Counted from the first letter of the stretch, positions 1 to 9,026 are shown. The stretch: 64,000 nt of DNA from Pseudomonadota bacterium (GCA_023426545.1 JAFAAN010000044.1:15179-79178), one strand, 5' to 3'. Numbers and translations are program-made. The notes: generated by a model not told the origin, from the letters alone.

Positions 1-245
1 GCATGGACGTGGCGCGCGCGGTGAACGAGGGCCGCGTGCACCACCAGTACCTGCCCGACGAGGTGTGGGTGGACCGGTGGGGCCTGGAGCCGGCCACGCT
101 CTCCGCGCTGGAGGCCAAGGGCCACCAGGTGCGCCGGGTGGAGCAGTGGGGTGACGCGGAGGCCGTCTACAGCGACCCGAAGACGGGCCTGCGCTCCGCG
201 GCGAGCGACCCGCGCAACGAGGGCGCCGCCCTGGGACAGGACTGA
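1..245 (+). CDS. ggt: Gamma-glutamyltransferase, C-terminal end (partial)
   Basis: Only the last 81 codons are in the window; the reading frame is already open at its first base, so the start lies upstream. The residues HHQYLPDEVWV, GHQVRRVEQWGDAEAV and ASDPRNEGAALG match the end of the small, catalytic subunit of gamma-glutamyltranspeptidase. In that family the enzyme cleaves glutathione and other gamma-glutamyl compounds in the periplasm after autoprocessing. The nucleophilic threonine would lie upstream and cannot be checked. The stop is three bases before the start of the next gene, which suggests co-transcription. Confidence 0.85.
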   Translation, partial: MDVARAVNEGRVHHQYLPDEVWVDRWGLEPATLSALEAKGHQVRRVEQWGDAEAVYSDPKTGLRSAASDPRNEGAALGQD

Positions 246-248
246 GCA

Positions 249-1031
249 GTGCCCACGCCACCGCCCATCTTCGACGCCCACCTCCACCCGGAGAGCCTGA
301 GCGACCAGGACCTGGAATCCATGCGCTTCTTCGGCGTGGAGCGGGCCCTGGTGGTGGCGCACCACTTCCCGGAGCCCACGTCCAAGGCGCTGCTGCGGCA
401 CTTCGACGACCTGGTGGAGCGCCAGCTCCCCCGGCTGGAGCGCGTGGGCATCCGCGCGTACGCCGCGCTGGGCGTGCACCCGCGCTGCATCCCCCGGCGC
501 GGCCTGTCCGAGGTCCTGTCCGCGCTGCCCGACTACTTCCAGGGCGGACGCGTGGTGGCGCTGGGCGAGACGGGCCTGCACGCGGGCGGCGAAGAGGAGG
601 AGGAGGCCTTCCTGGAGCAGCTCGCGCTGGCCCGCGGCCTCAAGCTGCGCGTGGTGGTGCATACCCCCACCACCGACAAGGAGCGGCACACGCGGCGCAT
701 CCTCACGCTGCTGCGGCAGTCCGGCCTGCCGCCCTCGCGCGCGCTGGTGGACCACGCCAACGCCCGCACGGTGCGCACCATCCTGGAGGTGGGCCACTGG
801 GCGGGGCTGACGCTGCACCCCGAGGCGCTCAAGGCCGAGCGCGCCGTGGCGCTGGTCCGGCGCCTGGGCAGCGAGCGGATGGTGCTCAACTCCGACGCGG
901 GCGACGGCGCCGGGGACATCCTCGGACTGGCGCGCGCCGCCAACCTGCTGGCCAGGGCCAAACTCTCCGAGCGCATCGTGCGCCGCATCACCCACGAGAA
1001 CGCGGCCCGCTTCCTCCAGGTGGGCGACTGA
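249..1031 (+). CDS. TatD-like metal-dependent hydrolase
   Basis: A 260-residue TIM-barrel amidohydrolase of the TatD-related class. The metal-binding pattern is visible in order: DAHLH at residues 9-13, GETGLH with Glu107, a His at 138 (VVHTP), a His at 169 (VDHANA) and Asp216 (NSDAGDG). The GTG start is three bases after the upstream stop, so the pair is probably one transcript. The length is normal for TatD proteins. Family members are DNases or small phosphodiesterases/amidases; the substrate here cannot be read from sequence. A 10-bp hairpin follows 51 bases downstream. Confidence 0.85.
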   Translation: MPTPPPIFDAHLHPESLSDQDLESMRFFGVERALVVAHHFPEPTSKALLRHFDDLVERQLPRLERVGIRAYAALGVHPRCIPRRGLSEVLSALPDYFQGGRVVALGETGLHAGGEEEEEAFLEQLALARGLKLRVVVHTPTTDKERHTRRILTLLRQSGLPPSRALVDHANARTVRTILEVGHWAGLTLHPEALKAERAVALVRRLGSERMVLNSDAGDGAGDILGLARAANLLARAKLSERIVRRITHENAARFLQVGD

Positions 1032-1082
1032 CGCACGCGCGCCCCGAGCTGGGGACCACCACGCCGGAAACTTTCGATGAAA

Positions 1083-1119
1083 CGGCGTGCTCATCGTCAT
1101 TCCCTCCAGGAGCACGCCG
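1083..1119 (+). terminator. Hairpin after the TatD-like gene
   Basis: A perfect 10-bp inverted repeat (1083-1092 with 1110-1119) and a 17-base loop, 51 bases downstream of the TatD-like stop and 55 bases before the TTG start of the peptidase gene. There is no T-run, so intrinsic termination is inferred from position and stem strength only. Confidence 0.5.
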
Positions 1120-1174
1120 CGGAAATACGGCCGTCCCGCGCACGTTGCCCCTTCACCCGCGCAGGGAGTGGCAC

Positions 1175-3235
1175 TTGCACCGCTTGGTCGTCTTCGTCGT
1201 CAGCCTCGCGCTCGCGAGCTGCGCTGGCCCCAACTCCGCACAGCGCCTCGCGCCATCGGGCGAGGCCACCCCGCCCGCCGGAACGCGCCGGGCCCCGGAG
1301 CCCGACGCGGGCCTTCAGCTGACCCTCTCGCCGGAGCGCTTCCAGGAAGCCTGCCGCAAGGACCTCCAGCGGGCCCGCGCGCACATCGACACCCTGCTGG
1401 CGCTGCCCGCGCCGCGGGCCCCGGAGGCGGCCCTCACCGCCTACGACGACGCCATGGCGCTGCTGGACGACGCCAGCGGGCGCGGGGGACTGGGCGCCAA
1501 CACCCACCCGGACGCCGCCTTCCGCTCGGCGGCGGCCCGGTGCGCGCAGGCCGCGGACGCCCTGCGCACGGACGTGTCGCTGGACCCGCGCGTGTACGCG
1601 GCGCTGGAGGAGCTGGACCTGAGCGGCCAGGACGCCGACACCCGGCGTTGGGTGGCCCTGGTGCTGCGCGGCTTCCGGCGCGTGGGGGTGCACCGGGACG
1701 CGGCGACACGGGCGCGGCTGCGGGAGCTGCATGAGGCCCTCACCCGCCTGGGCCAGGCGTTCAGCCAGCACATCCGCGAGGACGTCCGCCACGTGGACGT
1801 GCCCCCAGCCGCGCTGGAGGGGCTCCCCGAGGACTACGTCCGCAACCACCCGCCCGGCCCCGACGGACAGGTGCGCATCACCACCGACCCGCCCGACGCC
1901 CTGCCCTTCCTCACGTACTCGCGCGACGCCCGGGCCCTCGAGGCCCTCTGGCGCGCGGGCCAGCAGCGGGGCCACCCGCGCAACCTGGAGACGCTGTCCC
2001 GCCTGCTCCAGGCCCGGCACGACCTGGCCACGCTCCTGGGCTACCCGAGCTGGGCCGCCTACGCGTCCGAGGACAAGATGGTCCGCGGGCAGCAGGTGGC
2101 CGAGGACTTCATCGAGCAGCTCGCCGGCGCGACCACCACGCGCGTGAAGGACGACTACGCCGCGTTGCTGGAGCGCAAGCGCCGCGACGAGCCCGGCGCG
2201 GTCCGCGTGGAGCCGTGGGAGCAGACCTACCTCAAGGAGCTGGTGCGCGCGGAGCGCTTCCACTTCGACTCGCGCGAGCTGCGGCCCTACTTCGAATACA
2301 CGCGGGTGAAGCAGGGCGTGCTGGACATCACCGCGCGCCTCTTCGGACTCACCTACCAGCGCGTGACGGACGCGCCTGTGTGGCACCCGGACATCGAGGC
2401 CTGGGACGTCTACGAGGGCACCACCCGCCTGGGGCGCTTCTACCTGGACATGCACTCGCGCCCGGACAAATACGCCCACCCGGCGCAGTGGGACCTGGCC
2501 ACCGGGCGCGCGGGCAGGACGCTGCCCGAGGGCGTGCTGACGAGCAACTTCCCCCGGCCCGGCGCGCACCCCGCGCTGCTCCAGCACACCCAGGTGCAGA
2601 GCTTCTTCCACGAGTTCGGCCACCTGCTGCACCACATCCTCGGCGGCCACACGCGCTGGGCCGGCCTGTCCGGCTCGCGCACCGAGCGCGACTTCGTGGA
2701 GGCCCCGGCCCAGGTCATGGAGGAGTGGGCCTGGCGCCCCGAGTCGCTGCGGACCTTCGCCCGGCACATCGTCACCGGCGAGCCGCTCGCCACGGAGACC
2801 ATCACCCGCATGCGGCGCGCCGAGTCCTTCGGCAAGGGCCTGTGGCTGCGCCAGCAGCTCTTCTACGCGGCCGTCAGCCTCCAGCTCCACGCCAGCAACC
2901 CGGCCGGCGTGGACACCACCGCGCGGGTGAACGCGCTGCAAGAGCGGTACATGCCCTTCCCCGCCCTGGACGGCACGTACGCCCACCTCTCCTTCGTCCA
3001 GCTCGACGGCTACTACTCGTCGGCCTACTACGCCTACCTGTGGTCGCTCGTGATTGCCCGGGACCTGCTCACGCCCTTCCTGGAGCAGGGCCTGATGAAC
3101 CCGGCCACCGCGCGGCGCTACCGCGACACCGTGCTCGGGCCGGGCGGCTCCCGGGATGCCGCGGACCTGGTGCGCGCGTTCCTGGGCAGGGACTACGGCT
3201 TCGAGGCCTACACCCGCTGGCTGGACGGCGCCTGA
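1175..3235 (+). CDS. M3 family (thimet oligopeptidase-like) zinc metallopeptidase, lipoprotein
   Basis: About 686 residues. The zinc motif HEFGH is at residues 479-483, and DFVEAP about 25 residues later supplies the third ligand, as in M3 peptidases (thimet oligopeptidase, Dcp, neurolysin). I choose the TTG at 1175 over the upstream in-frame TTG at 1145. A strong ribosome site (AGGGAG, 1163-1168) sits six bases before it, and the protein then begins as a clean lipoprotein signal (MHRLVVFVVSLALASC, lipobox LASC). The enzyme is therefore probably anchored in the cell envelope and cleaves short peptides there, unlike the cytoplasmic members of the family. It stands alone, ending at a convergent terminator. 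Confidence 0.9.
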   Translation: MHRLVVFVVSLALASCAGPNSAQRLAPSGEATPPAGTRRAPEPDAGLQLTLSPERFQEACRKDLQRARAHIDTLLALPAPRAPEAALTAYDDAMALLDDASGRGGLGANTHPDAAFRSAAARCAQAADALRTDVSLDPRVYAALEELDLSGQDADTRRWVALVLRGFRRVGVHRDAATRARLRELHEALTRLGQAFSQHIREDVRHVDVPPAALEGLPEDYVRNHPPGPDGQVRITTDPPDALPFLTYSRDARALEALWRAGQQRGHPRNLETLSRLLQARHDLATLLGYPSWAAYASEDKMVRGQQVAEDFIEQLAGATTTRVKDDYAALLERKRRDEPGAVRVEPWEQTYLKELVRAERFHFDSRELRPYFEYTRVKQGVLDITARLFGLTYQRVTDAPVWHPDIEAWDVYEGTTRLGRFYLDMHSRPDKYAHPAQWDLATGRAGRTLPEGVLTSNFPRPGAHPALLQHTQVQSFFHEFGHLLHHILGGHTRWAGLSGSRTERDFVEAPAQVMEEWAWRPESLRTFARHIVTGEPLATETITRMRRAESFGKGLWLRQQLFYAAVSLQLHASNPAGVDTTARVNALQERYMPFPALDGTYAHLSFVQLDGYYSSAYYAYLWSLVIARDLLTPFLEQGLMNPATARRYRDTVLGPGGSRDAADLVRAFLGRDYGFEAYTRWLDGA

Positions 3236-3262
3236 CGCCGCACGTCAGGGCGTGTAAAGACG

Positions 3263-3294
3263 AGGGGCCCCGCGATGTGAATCGCGAGGCCCCT
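3263..3294. terminator. Bidirectional terminator hairpin
   Basis: A stem of 13 pairs with one mismatch and a GTGA loop (3277-3280). It lies between two convergent genes (stops at 3235 and 3347), so it can serve both strands. Confidence 0.75.
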
Positions 3295-3346
3295 GATGTT
3301 GTGAATCCGTCAAATCATCTGGCGCCCGCCCACACGGGGTCGGCGC

Positions 3347-3625
3347 TCAGTGCACCGCGGGTGCGGACACCGGCTGCTCGGGCTGCAGGGTGATGCCCTG
3401 CGCCTCCCCGTCGAACCGGACCTGGACGGGCACGCCCTGGTACCGGTACTGGGCCAGCGAATCCGCCGCCGCATCCAGCTGGCGCTGGTAACGCTCGTCC
3501 AGCTCCACCGCGATGAGCAGCATCGTCTCGCCCGCGTCCTCGACGCCCGGGCGGTACACCTGGCACCGCTGGAACCGCGCCCAGCGACCGTTCTCCATCT
3601 TCACCAGCTCGCCGTCGTAAGCCAT
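3347..3625 (-). CDS. Small hypothetical protein
   Basis: A 92-residue soluble protein with no signal or membrane segment and no family I recognise. The ATG at 3625 is chosen because AGAGGAG (3632-3638) lies six bases upstream of it; an earlier in-frame start at 3661 lacks a ribosome site. The sequence (MAYDGELVKMENGRWARFQR, later a Gln/Arg-rich helix and a beta-rich end) looks like a compact alpha/beta protein. It is convergent with the M3 peptidase gene and divergent from the 3875 gene across an AT-rich spacer. Confidence 0.6.
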   Translation of the reverse strand: MAYDGELVKMENGRWARFQRCQVYRPGVEDAGETMLLIAVELDERYQRQLDAAADSLAQYRYQGVPVQVRFDGEAQGITLQPEQPVSAPAVH

Positions 3626-3874
3626 GCGCAGCTCCTCTGCCGTAAATCCAACGCCAACCAATCTAGGGCCGGATTAACTCCGTGTCATCCCCCTGCTTGA
3701 AAATTCGTCAAAACCCTCGAAGTCCAAGGGGTTACGAGCAAACCTGCCGGTTTCCAGGCGAGGGGTCGGCGGCGACTGCCCAAAAATGTAAATTTTGGAG
3801 GCCGTCAACGTGGTTAAGCGCTGCCTCGCGGGGCGGTGGCACGGGAGCAGTGCGTCACCTATGATTTGGGGGAG
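3626..3874. other. Intergenic region with AT-rich inverted repeat (3780-3798)
   Basis: About 250 bases between divergent genes, locally much richer in A+T than the rest of the window. It contains a perfect 6-bp inverted repeat, CCAAAA-N7-TTTTGG at 3780-3798, with the shape of a regulator binding site, and a weaker AACCC/GGGTT repeat near 3712-3733. It probably carries the promoters of both flanking genes. No coding signal was seen. Confidence 0.4.
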
Positions 3875-4102
3875 ATGAAGCTGCCCGGACTGTTCCGCAA
3901 AGAGCGCACCACCATCCAGGCCGCCGATGCCCAGGACCACGCCGAGCGGCTCCTGGCCGAGTCCCTGCGCATGCTCGGTCAGGTGTGCAGCAAGGTCGCG
4001 GACGCCATCGAGGCGCAGCGGCTGTCCCGCCAGGGCTACGCGCACAACACGTACCTGCGGCGCGCCGACGGCGATGCGGGTGAGGGCGACAAGAAGGCGT
4101 AG
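3875..4102 (+). CDS. Small hypothetical protein, helix-rich
   Basis: A 75-residue protein from the ATG at 3875 (MKLPGLFRKERTTIQAADAQ). An in-frame GTG at 3836 would add 13 residues but has no ribosome site; the purine run GGGGGAG just before 3875 is unusually close to the ATG, so the start is uncertain. The body is predicted to be one long amphipathic helix (residues about 15-60, rich in Ala, Glu, Arg, Leu). No family is recognised. It ends 13 bases before the amidohydrolase gene, so the two are likely co-transcribed. Confidence 0.55.
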   Translation: MKLPGLFRKERTTIQAADAQDHAERLLAESLRMLGQVCSKVADAIEAQRLSRQGYAHNTYLRRADGDAGEGDKKA

Positions 4103-4115
4103 GCCCAGGCGCACG

Positions 4116-5060
4116 ATGGCCGCTGACCACGACGACGCTCCCGCTCCCTGCCTGGCCTCCGCGCCCACGTGGCGCGACGCCGGCATCGTCATGCCCATGC
4201 CCGCCCTCCAGGACGAGGAGGGCCCGCGCCTGCCCGGCAGCCTGCCCCCCGTCGTGGACGCCCACGTCCACCTCTTCCCGGACCGGGTCTTCGAGGCGGT
4301 GTGGCGCTGGTTCGACCGCTACGGCTGGCCCATCCGCTACAAGCTGCACACGCGGCAGGTCGTGTCCTTCCTCCTGTCACGAGGCGTCAGTCGGGTGGTG
4401 GCGCTCCACTACGCCCACCGGCCGGGCATGGCGCGCGCGCTCAACGCCTACGTGGCGGAGGTGGCGCGGGAGGAGCCCCGCGTGCTGGGACTGGCCACCG
4501 TGCTCCCGGGCGAGCCCGAGGCCACGGCCGTGCTGGAAGAGGCGTTCGCCGCGGGCCTTCGCGGCGTGAAGATCCACTGCCACGTGCAATGCTTCTCTCC
4601 GGACGCGCCGCACCTTCACGAGGTCTACGCCGCGTGCGCGAAGGCGGGCCGGCCGCTCGTCATGCACGCGGGCCGGGAGCCCTCCAGCCCCCACTATCCC
4701 TGTGACACCTACGCGCTCTGCGCCGCCGAGCGGGTGGAGCGGGTCCTGCGGGACCACCCCACGCTGAAGCTGTGCGTGCCCCACCTGGGAGCGGACGAGT
4801 TCGACGCGTATGCGCGGCTGCTGGAGCGCTACGACAATCTCTGGCTGGACACCACCATGGCCCTGGCCGGCTACTTTCCCGTGCCCCTGCCTCGCCGGGC
4901 CCTGGAGGTCCGGCCCGAGCGCATCCTCTATGGCACGGACTTCCCCAACCTCCCTTATGCCTGGGACCGGGAGCTGCGGACGTTGCTGGGAATGAAGCTG
5001 GAGGAGGCGACGCTCGCTGGCGTCCTGGGACAGAACGCGCTGCGGCTCTACGGAGCGTGA
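4116..5060 (+). CDS. Amidohydrolase family protein (amidohydrolase_2/ACMSD-like)
   Basis: A 314-residue metal-dependent hydrolase. VDAHVHLF near residue 50 gives the first metal ligands, MHAGRE near residue 185 the next histidine, VPHLG a further histidine, and YGTDFPN near the C-terminus the catalytic aspartate, in the order seen in the amidohydrolase_2 group (decarboxylases and hydrolases such as ACMSD). The ATG at 4116 is assumed; an ATG at 4192 would remove a non-conserved 25-residue N-terminus and is a real alternative, since neither has a good ribosome site. The frame is open further upstream, but that part overlaps the preceding small gene. The substrate is unknown. Confidence 0.85.
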   Translation: MAADHDDAPAPCLASAPTWRDAGIVMPMPALQDEEGPRLPGSLPPVVDAHVHLFPDRVFEAVWRWFDRYGWPIRYKLHTRQVVSFLLSRGVSRVVALHYAHRPGMARALNAYVAEVAREEPRVLGLATVLPGEPEATAVLEEAFAAGLRGVKIHCHVQCFSPDAPHLHEVYAACAKAGRPLVMHAGREPSSPHYPCDTYALCAAERVERVLRDHPTLKLCVPHLGADEFDAYARLLERYDNLWLDTTMALAGYFPVPLPRRALEVRPERILYGTDFPNLPYAWDRELRTLLGMKLEEATLAGVLGQNALRLYGA

Positions 5061-5221
5061 GCCCCGGCGCTCCAAGGCCCTGGATGCGAGCCTCGCCCCC
5101 ACGGGCCGTTCGCTGTTGAAAAGCATCGGGGCCCCTTCCGGAATGGAAGAGGAGTTCCCATCATCCTGCCCATAGAATTTCGCGGCGAGACACCCAGCCG
5201 CTGCTCTCCCGAGGCCCTGCC

Positions 5222-5599
5222 ATGTCCCACATCCTGGTCGTCGATGACGACGCGAGCCACCGCACGCTCATCTGCGATGCCCTCGAGGAGATGGGCTATC
5301 CCACGGTCCAGGCGGCCAACGGCCGCGAGGCGCTGGACCTGTTGGAGGGGGAGATGCCCGCCGCCGTGCTGCTCGACCTGCGGATGCCCGTCATGAGCGG
5401 CTGGGGATTGCTCGACGCGCTCAAGAAGATGCCCCGCGCGCGCGGCCTCCCCATCATCATCATCTCCGGCTACGGCTTCGAGTGGGAGGCCGAGCTGGTG
5501 GGCGCCGCGGGCTACATCTCCAAGCCCGTGGACCTGGACAAGGTGCGGATGACGGTCCAGCAGATCGCCGGGCCGCCGGAGATGTCGCTCGTCCACTGA
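5222..5599 (+). CDS. Single-domain response regulator (CheY-like)
   Basis: A 125-residue stand-alone receiver domain with no output domain. The acidic pocket is Asp8-Asp9, the phospho-acceptor Asp52 (LLDLRMPVMSG), the switch Ser82 and the invariant Lys101 (SKPVD), so phosphorylation should be intact. GAGG lies seven bases before the ATG. There is no kinase gene next to it; the ABC exporter genes begin 88 bases downstream. Such orphan receivers usually act as phospho-relays or by protein binding; the partner is not visible here. Confidence 0.9.
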   Translation: MSHILVVDDDASHRTLICDALEEMGYPTVQAANGREALDLLEGEMPAAVLLDLRMPVMSGWGLLDALKKMPRARGLPIIIISGYGFEWEAELVGAAGYISKPVDLDKVRMTVQQIAGPPEMSLVH

Positions 5600-5687
5600 G
5601 GGGCCCCAGGAGGCAGCTGGGCATCCTCCCGATGACGGGTGGGGATTGTCCCTCGGTGCCAGGCTCGGGTGAGATGCGCGGCACTCC

Positions 5688-6509
5688 ATGACGCCCCCTC
5701 CCACCGATGACCTGGCCGTCGACGCCCAGGGCCTGCAGAAGCGCTTTGGCGGCTTCAGCGCGCTCAACGGGCTGGACCTGCAGATTCCTCGCGGCGCCTT
5801 CTACGCATTCCTGGGCCCCAACGGCGCCGGGAAGTCCACCAGCATCGCGCTGCTCACCGGTGTATACGGCCCCGACGCGGGCACCATCCGCATGCTCGGC
5901 GTGGACGCGGTGGCCCGGCCCATGGAGGTCAAGCGCCGCGTCGGCGTGGTGCCGGAGGAGCTGAGCCTCTTCGAGCGCCTCACGGGCCGTCAGTACCTGA
6001 CCTTCTGCGCGCGCATGTACGGGCTGGACGGCGACGAGGCGGCGGCCCGCGCCACGGAGCTGCTGGAGCTGACGGAGCTCACGTACAAGGCGGGCGCGCT
6101 GGTGGCGGAGTACTCCAAGGGCATGCGGCGGCGGCTCGCCATCGCGGCGGCGCTCATCCACGCGCCGGAGCTGGTGCTGCTGGACGAGCCCTTCGAGGGC
6201 ATCGACGTGCTGGCCGCGGGCGTCATCCGCGAGCTGCTGCGCGAGCTGAGCCGGCGCGGGGTGACGCTGCTGCTCACCACGCACGTGCTCGAAATCGCGG
6301 AGCGGCTGGCCACGCACGCGGGCATCATCCGCGGCGGGCGCATGCTGGACCAGGGTCCGGTGGGCACGCTGCTGTCGCGCTATGACTGCCCCTCGCTGGA
6401 GTCGGTGTTCGAGAAGCTCATCTCCGTGCCGGCCTCGCGCAACGCGCGCCTGTCCTTCTACGGCGAGCCCCCCGCACCCGCGGCGCCGCGGCGCCAGGAG
6501 TCCGCATGA
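5688..6509 (+). CDS. ABC transporter ATP-binding protein
   Basis: A 273-residue ABC ATPase with Walker A GPNGAGKST (43-51), Q-loop region near residue 89, signature YSKGM (142-146), Walker B LVLLDEP (162-168) and the switch His at about 199. The signature is YSKGM, as is common in CcmA/drug-export type ABC-2 ATPases, rather than LSGGQ. The stop overlaps the start of the permease gene by four bases (ATGA), so the two form a coupled pair. The cargo is unknown; export is inferred from the ABC-2-like subfamily. Confidence 0.93.
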   Translation: MTPPPTDDLAVDAQGLQKRFGGFSALNGLDLQIPRGAFYAFLGPNGAGKSTSIALLTGVYGPDAGTIRMLGVDAVARPMEVKRRVGVVPEELSLFERLTGRQYLTFCARMYGLDGDEAAARATELLELTELTYKAGALVAEYSKGMRRRLAIAAALIHAPELVLLDEPFEGIDVLAAGVIRELLRELSRRGVTLLLTTHVLEIAERLATHAGIIRGGRMLDQGPVGTLLSRYDCPSLESVFEKLISVPASRNARLSFYGEPPAPAAPRRQESA

Positions 6510-8161
6510 GCCGCCCCGCCGCGCCCGGCTTCTTCCGGCACCTGTGGCTCCTATGGGGCCTGCGCTTCGACATCGGGCTGAACCAGGGCCCGGGGCGCAG
6601 CCGGCTGCTCGCGGTGGCCGCCTTCCTCGCGTCGAGCGCGCCGGGCCTCTTCCTGGGCCTCACCTTCTTCGCGCTGATGCGGCTGCGGACCATCGCGGAC
6701 AGCGAGGTGTGGCCCTTCTTCATCCTCAACCTGCTGTGCTTCGTCACCTTCTCGGTGTGGGTGACGTGGCCGCTGCTGTCGGCGGGCGTGGATGACCACT
6801 CCGAGCTGAGCCGCTACGCCGCCTTCCCCATCTCCCCCTTCCGGCTGCTCATCGCCTCCACGGTGGCCAGCCTCTTCGAGCCGCGCGCGCTGGTGTTCTA
6901 TGCGCCGCTCACCGGGGCCGCGTTGGGCTTCGCCTCCGTCTACACGCTGCGCGCGCCGTGGCTGGCGGTGGTCCTCTATGGGCTCTTCGCGCTCCTGTGC
7001 GCGGCGTGGAGCCGGGTGGCCCTGTACGCCGTCATCAACGTGCTGCGCGAGAAGCACAGCGCGCAAATCATGGGCGGTGGGCTGGCGCTGTTCTTGCTGG
7101 CCGCGTCGTTCATCCCGCCCATCGACACCTCATGGCTGACGGCGGTGGGGGAGGCCGGCGTGGGCGCGCTGGACATGTCGCTCATCATCAACGCGGCGGT
7201 GGCGCTGGGCCGCGTGCCCCCGGGCTTCTTCGGGGACGGGCTGGCGCAGCTCGCCTGGCACCGGCCCCGGGTGGCAATGGCCGAGGCGGCGGCGCTGCTC
7301 TTCTTCACGGCCATGGGCATGGCGGTGGCCTACGCGCTGCTGATGCGCTTCCACCGGCAGGCGGGCCGCGCGGGGGGGCCGCGCAAGGACGCGGGGGACA
7401 GCAACCCGTTCGCCACCACCCGCACGCGCTACGGCACGCTGGTGACACGCGAGGCGCTGGATTTGTGGCGCAACCCACGCGCGAGGCTGCTGGCGTCGGT
7501 GCCCTTCATCCTGGCCATCCTCCTGAAGCTGCTGTCGGGGCGCGACCTGTTCGTCTTCATCCTGGGCGCGTCCGCGGATGCGTGGCTGATGGGCGGCCTG
7601 TGCATCTACGGCGCGGTGGTGATTGCCTCCACCTTCTCGCAGAACACCTTCGCGTACGACGGGCAGGGCTTCGCGGCGTTCCTCGCGGCGCCCCTGGACC
7701 TCGCGGACGTGCTGCGCGCCAAGAACCAGGTCCAGGGCGCGGCGGCGCTCGGCATGGCGGTCCTGGTGGCGCTCTTCTACCGCGTGTACTTCGGCTTCGG
7801 CACGTGGGTGGACCTGCTGTGCGCCCTGGCGGCCGTCCTCGCCGTGGTGCCGGTGCTGCTGGCCGCCGGCAACTTCCTGTCGCTGTACTTCCCGGTGAAG
7901 TTCCACGCGAACCTGAAGCGGCGGGACAAGATTCCGCTGACGGCCTCCCTGCTGGGAATCCTCGCGGCCAGCGCGGGCTGCATGCCCTTCGGCTGGGCGC
8001 TCAAGCTGGCCGGCAGGGAAGGCCCCACCTGGGCGACGGCGGCGATGGTGGTCCTGGCCGCCGCGCTGAACCTGGCGCTGTACCGCGGCGTGCTCCCCCT
8101 GGCGCTGCGGCTGCTGGAGCAGCGGCGCGAGGTGGTGCTCCAGGCGGTGACGCGGGAGTAG
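6506..8161 (+). CDS. ABC transporter permease, ABC-2-like, about 12 membrane segments
   Basis: A 551-residue integral membrane protein with roughly twelve hydrophobic segments, for example around residues 30-52, 70-95, 150-175, 190-205, 250-275 and several more to residue 530. It begins inside the last codon of the ATPase gene, so translation is coupled. The length and lack of a periplasmic binding protein gene fit a one-polypeptide exporter permease. A pair of soluble loops near residues 275-300 and 470-480 would be cytoplasmic. The substrate cannot be deduced. Confidence 0.85.
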   Translation: MSRPAAPGFFRHLWLLWGLRFDIGLNQGPGRSRLLAVAAFLASSAPGLFLGLTFFALMRLRTIADSEVWPFFILNLLCFVTFSVWVTWPLLSAGVDDHSELSRYAAFPISPFRLLIASTVASLFEPRALVFYAPLTGAALGFASVYTLRAPWLAVVLYGLFALLCAAWSRVALYAVINVLREKHSAQIMGGGLALFLLAASFIPPIDTSWLTAVGEAGVGALDMSLIINAAVALGRVPPGFFGDGLAQLAWHRPRVAMAEAAALLFFTAMGMAVAYALLMRFHRQAGRAGGPRKDAGDSNPFATTRTRYGTLVTREALDLWRNPRARLLASVPFILAILLKLLSGRDLFVFILGASADAWLMGGLCIYGAVVIASTFSQNTFAYDGQGFAAFLAAPLDLADVLRAKNQVQGAAALGMAVLVALFYRVYFGFGTWVDLLCALAAVLAVVPVLLAAGNFLSLYFPVKFHANLKRRDKIPLTASLLGILAASAGCMPFGWALKLAGREGPTWATAAMVVLAAALNLALYRGVLPLALRLLEQRREVVLQAVTRE

Positions 8162-8196
8162 CGCGCGCCCCGTCCGGGGGTGATAGACGCTGGGGC

Positions 8197-8982
8197 ATGC
8201 CCATCGCCGAGCTGAACGGACAGGGAATCTATTTCGAGGACTCGGGTGGCGGCGGCCGGCCCCTCATCCTGGGCCATGGCTTCCTGATGGACCACCGGAT
8301 GTTCGACGCGCAGGTGGCGGCGCTCGCCCCCGAGTTCCGCGTCATCCGCTGGGACGCGCGCGGCTTCGGCCAGACGCGCTGGGACGGCAAGCCCTTCAGC
8401 CTCTGGGACTCGGCCGCGGACTGCGTGGGGTTGCTGGACCACCTGGGCATCGACCAGGCCGTCGTGGGCGGCATGTCCCAGGGCGGCTACAGCGCGCTGC
8501 GCGTGGCACTGAAGCACCCCGAGCGCGTCCGGGCGCTGGTGCTGATGAGCACCCGGGGCACCAACGACGACGACGCCACCCGCGCCGCCTACCAGCAGTC
8601 CGCCGACATCTGGGCGGCGCAGGGCCCCATCGACCCGCTGGTGCTGGGGCTGGCGCAGGCCATCATCGGCGACTCGAGCTACTTCGAGACGTGGCTGCCC
8701 CGCTGGCGGCAGGTCCCCGGGAGCCACTTCGTCCACGCCATCCGCGCGCTCATCGACCGGGATGACATCTCCGGGCGGCTGACGGAGCTTCGCTGCCCCG
8801 CCATCGTCTTCCACGGGCTGGAGGACCACGGCGTGCCGCCGGTCCACGGCGAGCACCTGCACCAGACGCTGCCCGGCAGCGTGCGCTTCGTCCCCGTCCC
8901 TGGCGCCGCGCACGCGGCGAACATGACGCACCCGGAGGCCGTCAATCCAGCGCTGCTGGCCTTCCTGCGCGCCCACGCGTGA
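8197..8982 (+). CDS. Alpha/beta-fold hydrolase
   Basis: A 261-residue serine hydrolase. The oxyanion region is GHGFLMD (26-32), the nucleophile elbow GMSQGG places Ser94, an acidic residue follows in the GLEDHG stretch and the catalytic histidine is in AAHAAN near the end. The open frame extends far upstream but there it overlaps the permease gene, so the ATG at 8197 (35 bases after that stop) is the credible start. The family includes esterases, haloperoxidase-like enzymes and 3-oxoadipate enol-lactonase relatives; the substrate is not predictable. It ends at a strong convergent terminator. Confidence 0.9.
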   Translation: MPIAELNGQGIYFEDSGGGGRPLILGHGFLMDHRMFDAQVAALAPEFRVIRWDARGFGQTRWDGKPFSLWDSAADCVGLLDHLGIDQAVVGGMSQGGYSALRVALKHPERVRALVLMSTRGTNDDDATRAAYQQSADIWAAQGPIDPLVLGLAQAIIGDSSYFETWLPRWRQVPGSHFVHAIRALIDRDDISGRLTELRCPAIVFHGLEDHGVPPVHGEHLHQTLPGSVRFVPVPGAAHAANMTHPEAVNPALLAFLRAHA

Positions 8983-8989
8983 CGCACGG

Positions 8990-9026
8990 ACGCCGCGGGC
9001 TCCCGGAGGACGAGGGCCCGCGGCGT
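8990..9026. terminator. Bidirectional terminator hairpin
   Basis: A perfect 11-bp GC-rich stem (8990-9000 with 9016-9026) and a 15-base loop between convergent stops at 8982 and 9051. Confidence 0.75.

Noticed and set aside
1097..2986. Long open frame antisense to the M3 peptidase gene
   Set aside because: High GC makes antisense frames stay open; its residues show no family and the plus strand has a clear zinc peptidase.
3927..4115. N-terminal extension of the amidohydrolase
   Set aside because: It overlaps the small upstream gene in another frame and encodes an Arg/Ser/Thr-rich stretch with no family.
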